NCBI GenBank assembly: GCA_014905825.1
Contig: JACGCN010000013.1
Coordinates: 434,001 to 498,000 of the forward strand
Length of the DNA stretch: 64,000 bases
Direction: 5' to 3'
Source: Lyophyllum atratum
Taxonomy: Eukaryota > Basidiomycota > Agaricomycetes > Agaricales > Lyophyllaceae
Shown: in pieces, positions 41,832 to 52,270 of the stretch
Numbering within the stretch: position 1 is the stretch's first letter
Layout: each line of letters starts with the position of its first letter
The notes under the pieces: model-generated
The model's database searches: none
Seen by the model: the letters and a program-made list of their open reading frames with translations, nothing else
Told to the model about the DNA's origin: nothing
Program-made: the position numbers and the translations under genes

Positions 41832-44800
41832 ATGGAGCCGATTCCAACTCCACATACTCTCGACGACTGCCCTCGTACATCCAATGAGGTAGCTTGCTGT
41901 GGCGGCGCCACGACACAATCATCCACGCGCTCCGTCGTGATCGGTGGTCTCAGAACGTCTAACTCTAGGGAATGGGGCTTTAAGGAGCACAACTACACTT
42001 GCGAGCAGCAGGTGATGGGCGGTTTAGGTTGCGACGAAGCGGAGGACCGCGCATGTTGTAACAATGGGTCGATGTGCTTGGCGCGGGCCAATAAGGAGCA
42101 GAAGGGCGACGATATCGGTCTGAGTTGTGACGATGAGGAAGGTCCATGCTGCGGCGGTGGGCAGCAGGAGATTGCTGGTTCTGGGTGCAACGATGGCTGT
42201 TGCAACGTCGGTCAGCACGAGACTACTAGTACAGGATGCGGAGATGGATGCTGCGACGCTATTCAGCACGAGACTCCTGATTCAGAGTGTGATGGGCAGC
42301 AGGAGACTGCTGGTTCTGGGTGCAATGATGGATGTTGCGACGTCGGTCAGCGCGAGACTGTTGGTCCAGGATGCGGAGATAAATGCTGCGACGATAAACA
42401 GTCCGAGGCTCCTGACTCAAAACGCGAACATGAACACTGCACTGCTGATCAACAGGAGACCCGTCGTCCAAGGCGCGAAGATGGATGTCGCGACGCAGGG
42501 AAGCAGGATAGTGCTAGTCTAGAACGCAAACATGCGGTGGACGAGAAATCTGAATTCATTGACGGTATGAGTCCTTGCACTTGAAGTTGAAAATTCTATC
42601 ACTTATCTTCTACTCCAGATTCTGCTTGCATGTGCTGTGTCGATGTGCTCGTTAATGAGCCTCGTCCTGCCCCTTCATCCCCACAGGCCCTTGTTGACGA
42701 TCTTACCAATGCCGTCATCACTCATCTCGAAGCCCAGATTAGCACCCTACGCGCGTGCTGTAAAATCCTCAGGCAATATGGCTCTCGTCGTGCATGCTGC
42801 TTCACCTCGAGTCCCACGGCTGCAGCCAGTTCTGCATTCACTGCCCCTGTTGTCCTGTCCTCGGATGGCTCGTTACTCGAACCGCCTCCGACGCGGTCCA
42901 GAGTGGTCGGAAGTCCACCGGCAGCCAGTTCTGAGGGTGGTTGCATGGCAGCGGAGACGCTTCAATTAGAGATACGTGGCATGGACTGTGCCAGCTGCAT
43001 GCCAAAGGTCGGACGTGCTCTAGAGCACCTTCCCTCTGTCACGCCCATCAATCTGGACTATTTTAGTGGCACAGCTAACCTGCGATACGACCCCGATACT
43101 ATCACCACCACCGCCATCATTGCTTATGTCGCCCGTGCGACCGGTTTCGGTGTCAAAGCCTTGTCAGGGGAGTCTGGAGGGGTTTCGGCCACCACTGTCA
43201 CTCTATCCCTACTGTTCTCTTCCATGCCGCCTTCAGAGGCCTTCGATGATTTTGACACGCAAATTTGCTCGAATCCTCATATCATCGAAATTTCGTTTCC
43301 TGTCGATGCCCATAATTCCCGTCGGCCTCGAGAAGTGCTTCAGCAGTTCAAGCCCTTCGGTGCCGCGCTTGTACCCCCAGGGAAAGATGGTAATCTGGAC
43401 ATGGCCATGCGCGACCTCATCAGCGTTGGCTTTCGTACTCTCGCCTGTGCCATCCTCTCCATTCCGGTACTCGTTCTCGCTTGGGCGAAATTACCATCCC
43501 GACCAATCCTTTATGGTGCCATCTCGGCTGGCTTCACCACGCTAATTCAGGCCCTAGCGTTCCCAATCATATCCTCGGCTTGTAGATCAGTCGTTTACCT
43601 CCATCAAGCCGATATGAGCGTTTTCGTGGCCATCAGTACTCTCACCGCCTACCTATTTTCTATCATCTCGTACGCGTTCGAGGTCTCGGGCAGGCCTTTT
43701 GCTACTGCCTTTTTCGAGACTAGCGCGCTGCTTGTTACTCTCATCTTTCTGGGACGGACGATGTCCGCTGCCACGCGAAGATCGACAGGGTCTGCGCTTC
43801 GCGAGCTTCAGAAGCTCCAGCCGACGGATGTCCTCCTCCTCTCAGATGGAGAAACACGGCCTCAAAGCATAGATTCTCGCCTGCTCTATTACGGGGACAT
43901 TATTCGCATTCCACCAGAGACTCGAATCGCCACGGATGGACTTGTCGTCGCTGGTTCAAGCGACGTTGATGAATCCTCTATCACAGGTGAAAGCGTTGCA
44001 CTGTCTAAACGGCCTGGTAGTCGCCTGATCGCAGGTACTCTTAACCTGGGTGGCACCCTTGACGTCCAGGTTACCCGACTCACCCATGAAAACTCGCTTT
44101 CTCGCATAACCTCCGTTGTAAGACAGGCTCAGTCATCGCGTTCCCCCATCCAACACCTCTCCGACAGGCTTGCGGCCATGATTCTTCCTGTCGCAGCAGC
44201 AGCAGCTTGTATCGCATTCCTTGTATGGGTTTTCGTTGGCCGCTACGGTCGTCATCAATCAGCCACGACGTCTTCCGTGAACGCCCTCACCTATGCCATT
44301 GCCATACTTGCCATCAGCTGCCCATGTGCCATCGGCCTTGCTGTAAGCCCCGCACTTTTGAGAAATTCAAAATGCAGTCACACTGACACTCGTTGCCTGT
44401 TGCAGGTACCTGTTGTCGTTTCTGTTGCTATTCGCATCGGCATCCGCGAAGGGATACTGTTTCATTCGGCGGACGCGCTGGAGACGACCCGCCATATCAA
44501 TGTTATTGCCTTCGATAAGACTGGTACACTCAGCCAGGGAAAATTTACAGTCGAACGCGCTGAAATCCTAGTTGAAGGTGCAGAATGGGTTGTTGATGCG
44601 TTAGTCAAGGACAATAAACACCCGATCTCCCAAGGCGTTCATCGCCTACTCTCCGCTCGCCTCTCTGCCAAGACACAGCTCCGTGAAGGCGCCCTGGTGG
44701 ACATTGTTTCTCTGCCGGGAAAGGGAATCAAAGCTTCTCTCTCTGGATTTACAGTCCTCGGAGGAAGTGCAGATTTTACTTGCGTATCCTCTCATCCACT

Positions 44801-45473
44801 TTACTCAGACCTTTGTTCATCCGGTCTTACCGTTTTCACTGTCACACTTGGTGGCCAACCCATCGCCTTCTTTGGTCTTGCCGATACACCCAGGCCCGAT
44901 GCGAGTGCCCTTGTAGCTGAGCTCACCCGTCGCGGGAAGGACGTCATCATTCTTAGCGGTGACACCCCGTCTGCCGTACACTATCTCGCAACTGCCATTG
45001 GCATTCCCCTCGAAAACACTTACCCTGCGTGCAGTCCCGAGGATAAAGACGCCGCAATTGCTGCCTTGCAGGCCAAGGGACGAAAGGTTCGCTTTGTTGG
45101 TGATGGTACTAACGATGGGCCAGCTCTCTCCCGTGCAGACATGGCACTTGCTATTGGGGGAGGGTCGGATGTGGCGCTCACGGCTGCTAGTGCAGTACTT
45201 CTCGGTTCAGATCTCCATCGTGGCGTTATCGCACTACTTGACATTTCGAAAGCTGCGCGGATGCACGCGCGTTTGGCCCTCGTATGGTGCCTATTGTACA
45301 ATGTCTTCGCCATCCTTCTCGCCTCAGGTGTTCTCATCAAATTTCGCATCGAACCCCGGTGGGCTGGAATTGGTGAGGTGGTCAGTATCGTACCGGTATT
45401 CGCCGTCGGTTTGGGGCTTGACCTCCGCTGGCGGTGGAGGAGACTTTATCTGGCAGCAGGTAATTCTAATTAA
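41832..45473 (+). CDS. PCA1/CrpA-like P1B heavy-metal ATPase with Cys-rich N-terminus
   Basis: Exons 41832-42564, 42619-44342 and 44406-45473; the last intron (63 nt) is in frame and stop-free. The N-terminal ~245 residues contain many CC pairs, including two 45-residue tandem repeats of GCxDGCCD type (42159-42428). An HMA domain with GMDCASC (about 42980) follows. Then come membrane helices, the actuator SSITGES, the metal-site CPC in AISCPCAIGLA (about 44316-44342), the phosphorylation motif DKTGTLS (about 44515), HPIS, and the hinge VGDGTNDGPAL (about 45099). These pump Cu+/Ag+ or Cd2+/Zn2+ out at the plasma membrane using ATP. The Cys-rich arm recalls yeast Pca1 (metal-responsive stability) and Aspergillus CrpA. 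Metal choice cannot be settled from sequence alone. About 1175 residues. Confidence 0.92.
42159..42428 (+). repeat. 135-bp tandem duplication encoding Cys-rich 45-residue units
   Basis: 42159-42293 and 42294-42428 are in-frame direct repeats. Each encodes GQQE-x-AGSGCNDGCC... followed by a GCGD-x-CCD half-unit. A decayed third unit follows to about 42540, with most Cys replaced. Confidence 0.85.
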
Positions 45474-46599
45474 AGTACTTTCATAACAAAACAGCCAAGT
45501 TCACCACAATCGCTTTATCGTTGCTAATTCGAGTTCATTCCGGTTCGAATCGGAAGAACGCTATTTCGGAGTCCCGGGGTTCTCATCGGTCGCTCCAGTC
45601 GAGAAAGCAACATTACTGATCGGCGCCGAACAGCATCTATACAGATGACCGTTTTGCCTAAATACAGGCCTTTGAAGGCTCCCGAAGAACGCTCATTCGA
45701 CCGTTCGGTATTAGAGATCTCCTGAGAAACGACTCGGATGGAATGAAAATCATCGATATCTCCTCGTGGGACAAGCCTCCGCGGTGCAGAAGGTATCTAT
45801 CTGCCTTACGGGTGATGGCTGACAGATGGACGGGATACGTGGTTTAGAATGATCTAAAAAGTCAGTTCGAGATAGCATCGATGTCCAGCGGCTTGATTCT
45901 TGGGGTACAGCAGGGACGAGGCTCCAACCGAGAAACGTTAGTATTGCTGTGGTGGGAGACTCAGATGAATCCCGAGGAGCGGCCCTGAAGACGTCGGCCT
46001 CACTGTCCTCGTGGTCAGAAGCGTTAGAGGCGGAGACCGGGGAGTAGAATCGCGCAACATCCATGATCCATGTACTATCACCCACCGAAGCAGCAGCTGC
46101 AACAAAGCCCCCGCAGAAATACAGACTGGTTCTCTGGCTGTCAAGGCGTCAAGATTCCAGATATCACCAGAACAGCGCGAAACAAACAACACTGGTCTCT
46201 ATACGTAATTCGAGACTGATATCCTCGAGATTCGAGAATGGGGCTCTCCCAACGAGTCACTGGCAAGTGTTGGAACTTGGGCGAGATTTGTTTGCTCATA
46301 GTTGACCATGCTTTATCACGAACACAATGACAATCAAGTCTCGATCATGTTATGATCGGCCCGGATTCATTCTTGAAGTGGTAAAACCGTACCTTTTGAC
46401 CGGAATTCACAGAAATCGCTACCAGCCTTAGCGATTTCTTAGGCCTTCTGATCAGCAGATCTTCCTGTCATACGTGAGTCTCTGCGCTCGCTGAAATGAT
46501 CTTTCGGTCATCGGGATTTTCTATACCTGTCCGATCTTACTGATCGACGCGTTCTTACAGACACAGTGAATCCATAGTTTTGCCGTCTCCACCCTAAAC
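45474..46599. other. 1.1-kb intergenic region, no supported gene
   Basis: It lies between the ATPase gene and the F-box gene. Minus-strand frames at 45750-46192 overlap in different phases, lack a domain and lack splice logic. A GGTTCGAATC-like string near 45540 is not part of a tRNA fold that I can draw. The right end is presumably the F-box gene promoter. Confidence 0.5.
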
Positions 46600-48015
46600 A
46601 TGGAGAACCTGGAAGCATGCACTGCTTCTCTTTCAGGGACCCCCGCGTTACCCACCGAAATCCTGTCCAAGATCTTCCTTCAGTGCGCAGATATAGACAG
46701 CAGCAGTCTGACCCCCGCCAACACCATAGATGTCCCCCTCCTACTGACGAAGGTCTGCCGGTCATGGCGTACCATCGCAATCGGCACCAAATGTTTATGG
46801 TCCCGCCTATACCTCGACATCAAACCAAACGCCCAACACCAAACCGCCCTCGTCTCGACCTGGCTCACGCGTTCCGGGACGTACCCGCTGCAGATGTACA
46901 TCATGTGGAGCAACCCGCCCTTCACGTCCTCCCACGAAGTCCTCGACATACTCATAGACCACTCATACCAGTGGCGGACCGTGTATTTCTTCCTCCCCAT
47001 GTCAGCCTACAAGTGCCTCGCGGGCGTCCGCGGGAAACTCCCCATGTTAGCTGAGCTGAGCCTCGGCACCCACGAGCCTCCAGACATAGAGCCCGTCCTC
47101 AAGGCGTTCGAGGTGGCGCCAAAGCTGCGCTCACTCGAATGCGTCAACCTCCACCCCTACATGTTCGAGATCCCCTGGGCGCACCTCTCACATATACCCA
47201 TCATGGACGTGGCCGTCGAAGACGCCCTCGACATCCTCCACCGCGCCCCCCGCCTCGAAACCGGCTCCTTCATCTGCACCGACGAGCGCGAAGTCTGGAC
47301 CATCCCGCCCGCCGCCCCCCTGCGGCACACGCACCTCCGCGAGCTGGCCGTGTTGGCGCCAGAATGGCACCAGGACATCGAGACGCGCGAGCTGTTCAGG
47401 TTCCTGACGGCACCGCGGCTCCAGTCTCTCAGGATCTGCAACATCACCTGGCCGTTCGGTTCGCATCTTGTCCCGTTCCTGGCGAAAGTCGATGCGCTGG
47501 AGTCGTTGTACCTGCGGAAAACGGCGTTGTCGGAAGCGGAAGTTCTTGCGGTCCTCGAGCTCTCGTCGTCGCTGAAACATCTCACGCTGCTGTCCTCGTC
47601 GATGTTCACCATGGCTACGGACGTCCTGATCGAACAACTCACCTGGCGGCCTGCTTCAGACAAGCCGTTGACGCCTAAACTGGAGACCCTCGAAATATCA
47701 CTTCCTGGTGCGTTGACGATGGCCTTTGTGGAACTCTTAGAATCTCGTTGGGACACGGAGACCGAGCCTTCGCCGGTTGCCCGACTGATGAAGGTTGAGG
47801 TTAGCGCCAGCGATGATTACGATGAAGACATCATTGCCCGGCTCGAGGCCCTGGCACAGTCCGGTATGATGGTCATCATTGGAAGCACTGACGTGCCGCT
47901 CGAAGACGGCCTCGAATATATGTCTGCAAGGTACAAAATTGTCGTAAACATTCTTCGGTATCGACGCACTGACTGTGACTGTAGCTCGTCCAGAGGCCGG
48001 GATGACACGATATGA
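46600..48015 (+). CDS. F-box domain protein with leucine-rich C-terminal region
   Basis: Intronless 471-codon gene (start context ACATGG). The N-terminal F-box reads LPTEILSKIFLQCADID...LLLTKVCRSWRTIAIGTKCLW, the standard basidiomycete form with the CRSWR turn and W. The rest is helical and Leu-rich with repeated L-x-x-L-x-L phrases (SLYLRKTALSEAEVLAVLEL, KHLTLLSSSMF), suggesting irregular leucine-rich repeats that would bind substrates. It would join an SCF ubiquitin ligase through Skp1. Basidiomycetes have hundreds of paralogues, so the target is unknown. No anomalies seen. Confidence 0.88.
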   Translation: MENLEACTASLSGTPALPTEILSKIFLQCADIDSSSLTPANTIDVPLLLTKVCRSWRTIAIGTKCLWSRLYLDIKPNAQHQTALVSTWLTRSGTYPLQMYIMWSNPPFTSSHEVLDILIDHSYQWRTVYFFLPMSAYKCLAGVRGKLPMLAELSLGTHEPPDIEPVLKAFEVAPKLRSLECVNLHPYMFEIPWAHLSHIPIMDVAVEDALDILHRAPRLETGSFICTDEREVWTIPPAAPLRHTHLRELAVLAPEWHQDIETRELFRFLTAPRLQSLRICNITWPFGSHLVPFLAKVDALESLYLRKTALSEAEVLAVLELSSSLKHLTLLSSSMFTMATDVLIEQLTWRPASDKPLTPKLETLEISLPGALTMAFVELLESRWDTETEPSPVARLMKVEVSASDDYDEDIIARLEALAQSGMMVIIGSTDVPLEDGLEYMSARYKIVVNILRYRRTDCDCSSSRGRDDTI

Positions 48016-48133
48016 TATAGCACACACAGGGATATCTTGTCTACATATGCTTCTACTTCGTCTTTTCGTTCCACCTAAATCGTATATACATATGTCAGAG
48101 GGGTGAGGTAGATGGACAGAGAGGGGGGAACAC

Positions 48134-49504
48134 TCACAAATCCAAGAAGAACTTCCAGAGCACGGAGAACATGAGGCCTTGAAGACCGTTCGTCAAGATA
48201 CGCGTCTTCAGTCCTCGTCCGAACAATCCCTTGACGCCATCCGCGGCGATTACAGCGCGGGCAGCATCCGCATATCCAATGCGCGTTTCGTTGACTTGGC
48301 GGTAGGTCTTGATGACACGTAGGGAGTTGGATATGGTATCAGATACGACGGAAGCCACGAATCCAATGAACGCGCGCCGCAGGAGCTTCTGGAACAGAGT
48401 GTTTGCCAAGGGTAGATTAGCTTCCAAGTAATTGTAGGTGCCGAACCACTATATTGCCACAACATCAGTAATGTTGCGGAAGCCCGAGAAAAAGCTTCGA
48501 CGCACAGGGTAATGACCAACAAAAGTCGCAGCCGCAGTTGCGAGGGCGCCGTACCAGAGCGTCCAGATACCGTACCGTTTGATCTATGCGCAGTGGACAT
48601 AACGGGGGTAAGCAGATCAGTGACGCGATGATAAGTTGGGTGGCACCATACCCTTTGTTTCAAAATTGGCAGGCCTCTCTTGCCCTGCGTCTGCAATGTC
48701 GTCTTGAGGGTATCCACGGGCGTTAGTATCATCCTGAATGCAGCAGCCGCCGCCGAGGCGAAGACTGTTTTGACAAGCGTCGGCAGGTTCTTGAGGTAAG
48801 AGTTGGACTGCAATAGTGCCAGTATTCCGGCGTTTGCAGCGGTATCGCCGAAGCGTGCAACGGGGCCTTGAACGAGGGCGGCTGATAGGCCTTGGTAGTA
48901 GCGGGTCCAGCCGCCGTCTGCGTAGAGGGTATCGATGGCTTGCGTGGTAGTTGTGCCGTAGCGGTATTGAAAGTTCATGACAGTGCGTAGGGGCTAATTC
49001 GAGACGTAATTCAAGACGATGTGCACGTAAGGGGTGGCCAGCCACGCACCATGAGAGTTAAGACCTGAAGGACCATGGCTGGATAGATGTCCTCAGTCTA
49101 CCGAGCAGCGCTGTTGAAGACAGGATGCATACCGGCTGCTCCACTGAGCCCACCACCCAGGGCCGCCTTCAATGCTTTCCCCAAGTCAAACTTCGTGCGT
49201 GTCGACATGAGACGCTTTCTTCGAGTGACAAAGGCATACACACCTCGACATCGTCCGCGTCAAGGAACCCTTTGATGAAAAAGCCGAGTAGAACGACGCC
49301 AACGACCCCCAGAAACACGTAGGCTGTTATTTCTTTCCAGCCCCTTTTCGAAGCCTCGGGTTTGATTCCACTCTCTTCGCCGTTCTCATCAGTCGCACGA
49401 GGAACCAAGGTGACCGAATCGTCGGATGTGTGGCTGAGGAGAGGCTGCCTCTCGTCGGTACTGGCGGCGCCAGGGCCAGGTTTTAGTGTGTCTCCTATGG
49501 ACAT
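48134..49504 (-). CDS. Mitochondrial-carrier-family protein with N-terminal dileucine motif and extra membrane segment
   Basis: Exons begin 49504-49244, 49190-49133, 49078-49050 and 48993 onward; two more introns follow, near 48590-48660 and 48430-48510, and all joins are in phase. The carrier core includes GALGG-type helix packing (FDLGKALKAALGGGLSG), PVDTLKTTLQTQGKRG (signature PX[DE]XX[KR]), LWYGALATAAATFVGHYPW and a final repeat ending FGRGLKTRILTNGLQG. Upstream lies an atypical hydrophilic N-terminus containing DERQPLL, then a single membrane segment YVFLGVVGVVLLGFFIKGFL. Substrate unknown. Because of the N-terminus, a non-mitochondrial membrane is possible. Confidence 0.85.
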
Positions 49505-49988
49505 GGCGGTCGGCAATTACGATTATTGACACATCTGAAGAGCCTGAGTGGATCAGCAGGTAATCGGCGGGGTGAATGAGGTGACAAACCACTGAAGCGA
49601 ACATCCTCGGTCCACGGCTTTCAACGGGCCGGCTCAGTTCGCTCTCAAAATGATAAAGATAACATTCTCGTGGTAGATATAGCAGTTACAGATTAGCAGC
49701 GGTAAAGTACACAGTCGGTATACATAATAAGTTACACTGCAACACTGCCCAGCCCTCACACCTCCGACAAGTGCAGAATTGAAAGAATTTGCTTAGTGAA
49801 CGACCACCGCCCGGAGGATATAGCTCTTCGTTGAGGGGTATGACGGGATCGCTGGGAGGTTGAGTGGATAAGGATACAGCTATCCGAATCTATAGGGTTC
49901 GTACTGTTGAGTAGAGTAACTTTTGCTTCAGAAGACGATACGCACCTTGTAATACAGCATATGATGTTACATGTCGGAATCCACCTTC
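49505..49988. other. Intergenic between carrier-like gene and DPH3
   Basis: About 480 bp. It contains the carrier gene promoter and the DPH3 3' flank (both genes on the minus strand). No ORF or RNA gene seen. Confidence 0.5.
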
Positions 49989-50398
49989 TTAAGCGGCGAC
50001 GGCGACGGTACGAAGAGCTGCATCCTCGGTGATGGTCAGGTTCTCCATGGCGTCCTCAAAAGCCTGCTCATCATCGCTTTCAGAATCCCTCTCCTCTTCC
50101 GCACTGCTCTCTGCAGCGTCATCCTCCTCCTCATCTGGTTCATCTTCATAATCAAGCTGCGAAAGATGTCACCAGGTCAGTCCATATCCCGAAATCAACA
50201 GATCAAATAACGCACCGGGTCATATATAATTCGAATAACCAAGCTGCAGCTCGGACATGTCGCGATGTCCTCGTAGTCTGCAAGCTGCCTCCGAGAGATC
50301 TCGAAGCGGTCTCCACATGGGCACGGGTAGTGGTAGACACGCTTTTCCGCGTCCCATACCATATCTTCTATCTCTATCTCGTCATAATAGGCACCCAT
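49989..50398 (-). CDS. DPH3: Diphthamide biosynthesis protein 3 (CSL zinc finger)
   Basis: Two exons, 50398-50216 and 50156-49989, with a 59-nt GTGCGT...CGCAG intron. Exon one encodes [12 protein letters not shown]...[18 protein letters not shown]...[15 protein letters not shown]. This is the complete CSL zinc finger with its four cysteines (CPCGD and CPSCS). Dph3 supplies electrons to the Dph1-Dph2 complex for diphthamide formation on elongation factor 2 and to Elongator for wobble-uridine modification. Exon two adds a strongly acidic tail ([13 protein letters not shown]...), longer than in yeast. 116 residues in total. Confidence 0.95.
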
Positions 50399-50824
50399 TA
50401 TCACAATCAAGTCCTAGCGTCGTGGTCGTAGCGAAAATGAGCGGACGTCTCAATGGTAGGGAATCATGAAATTTTTGTGACTCGATCGACATCATGTCAC
50501 ACCATACGGAATCAGCTTACGCGAATCACGTTACGTGAGCCTGCAAGAGGACGGGGGTCAAGAGGTCTGCCTCATGGTAAGAGCATGGTACACAGGATGT
50601 GCTCGTGTCGCCTTGAAACAGCTGGTCCTTGATAGATGTGTTTGATAATTGTGATATCGGATGGACACTCGTTTTACTCGAGGCAGCCTCGTTGCCCTTC
50701 TCTCATAATAGGGACAAGGGCACAATTGAAGTTGTCAACCCCATCCCCAGCAACCCTTCCAGGCCAAAACGTTCGTCGCAATCCTCCACGACCTTCCCTC
50801 CTTCCACTCATCTACCCACGTTAA
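50399..50824. promoter_or_regulatory. Divergent region between DPH3 and the coiled-coil gene
   Basis: 426 bp between head-to-head starts. Two palindrome-like strings, ACGCGAATCACGTTACGTGA (about 50519-50538), may be a factor site. No ORF. Confidence 0.35.
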
Positions 50825-52270
50825 ATGGCACTTCACTGCAGCCAATCAATTTTCGAGGCCCACAATACTTCTGATCGCCAATCCATCCCTATAGGATCGA
50901 TCTCATCTCTCCCCGTCATCCTCACAGCCTCCGTGGTCTTCCTTGCAGTCGATGCGACGATCACCATGTTTCGTCGTTCGCGCGAGCCCAGAACCATCGC
51001 CCCAGATCCCATCCCCATCCTTCCACCAAGCCAATCACTCGCACGCTTTGTCGACAAAACTCGAAGCATCCTCGCCGACGTCCAGGCAATTGAGAAGCAG
51101 CTCATCAGCGAGAAAGCCCGTCGCAGGCGCCTGACCCTGGAACGGAAGGGTATCTCGCAAGACCGCCGTCCGGACTCGACCTCAAACTCCCATCGGCAGA
51201 GCCAAACCAAGACGAGCTGCGAATTCGCGGCGTTCTGCGATCGCCTCCTCCTCACCAATCGGATATGGAAACAGGAAAAGGAGCTCAAGGCCCTCCGTGC
51301 TGCAGCCACCGCGAAAACGCAGGCGCAGAGCGATACTGCGTTCAAAACCTTCTGTGAGCAGCTCCTCCTCTGGAATAAGATCTGGAAGCTCGAGCGCGAG
51401 GCTGTCACGCTGGCGGAGGAGAAGGAGCGGATTCAGCGCGAACGGGTCGCTGCGGTCACGCGCGCCGCGAAGCGCATGGTCCTGGATGTGCAGAAGGAGC
51501 GCCTGGTGGAGGAGTTCGTCAAGGATCTGATCGGCGATGTCGCGGCAGCCAAGGCGGAAGTATGGGAGCTGCGCGTTGAGCATGAGAAGGAGGTGCAGGA
51601 GATCAACGGGGATTGGATGAGGGATTACGCCCGCGTGAAGAGCGAGCTGGCACAGATTAGGCTGGCGCAGGAGGCTCGGCTGCTGGAGCAGGACATGTCG
51701 AACACGATGGAGGAATCGCTTTTCGAGAGTCTGCGGGAGGCGAAGCGGCGGATTGAGGAGTTGGAGGGGCAGGTGGGTGGGTACAGCTGGTCGGATGAGG
51801 CGACGTTGAATGATGCCGATGGAGTCGTCGGTGGTACTGGTGATCAGGACGACGAGACGACCGACGTGGAGTTCGACACGCTGTCGGAGCTCTCGTCGTC
51901 GAGCACATGCGTGTCCTCTGGAGGCTCCATCCAACGGCCCGTGATATCCACACCAGGGAGTGGCAGGAGACGATGCATAAGCCAGGGGCCACTAGCCACA
52001 GGCAGGCCATCTCTTCACCCCCGTTCCTCGACTCTTCCTCGCAGCATCGGCGGTGTATCCTTCCCTTTGAAACCCTTGATGGTCGACCAGGCGAAGTCAA
52101 CACTACGTGCGAGCACAGATGCTGCAACGCGAACATGCAATCATTCTGGGCGGCCGCTAGCGGTACGAAACCGGACGACGTCTGTCTCTGTGAGATCTCC
52201 AAGTTCGGCTTCCAGCTCAGGGATGAAGGCGGTGACGATGGGGAAAGTGAGGGCGCCATGGAGAGTCTGA
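50825..52270 (+). CDS. Coiled-coil protein with N-terminal membrane segment
   Basis: Intronless 481-codon ORF; I do not recognise the family. A hydrophobic segment near residues 28-48 (LPVILTASVVFLAVDATITMF) could anchor it. The centre (residues ~70-320) is charged and helical, with heptad-like spacing typical of coiled coils. Two related blocks, FAAFCDRLLLTNRIWKQEKE (about residue 133) and FKTFCEQLLLWNKIWKLERE (about 173), form an internal duplication. An acidic patch (GDQDDETTDVEFD) is followed by a Ser-rich basic tail. The start was chosen because AAATGG at 50825 is the first in-frame ATG after the DPH3 promoter. Confidence 0.7.
   Translation: MALHCSQSIFEAHNTSDRQSIPIGSISSLPVILTASVVFLAVDATITMFRRSREPRTIAPDPIPILPPSQSLARFVDKTRSILADVQAIEKQLISEKARRRRLTLERKGISQDRRPDSTSNSHRQSQTKTSCEFAAFCDRLLLTNRIWKQEKELKALRAAATAKTQAQSDTAFKTFCEQLLLWNKIWKLEREAVTLAEEKERIQRERVAAVTRAAKRMVLDVQKERLVEEFVKDLIGDVAAAKAEVWELRVEHEKEVQEINGDWMRDYARVKSELAQIRLAQEARLLEQDMSNTMEESLFESLREAKRRIEELEGQVGGYSWSDEATLNDADGVVGGTGDQDDETTDVEFDTLSELSSSSTCVSSGGSIQRPVISTPGSGRRRCISQGPLATGRPSLHPRSSTLPRSIGGVSFPLKPLMVDQAKSTLRASTDAATRTCNHSGRPLAVRNRTTSVSVRSPSSASSSGMKAVTMGKVRAPWRV

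Noticed and set aside
45530..45570. tRNA gene suggested by a GGTTCGAATC string
   Set aside because: I could not draw an acceptor stem or D-arm around it on either strand.
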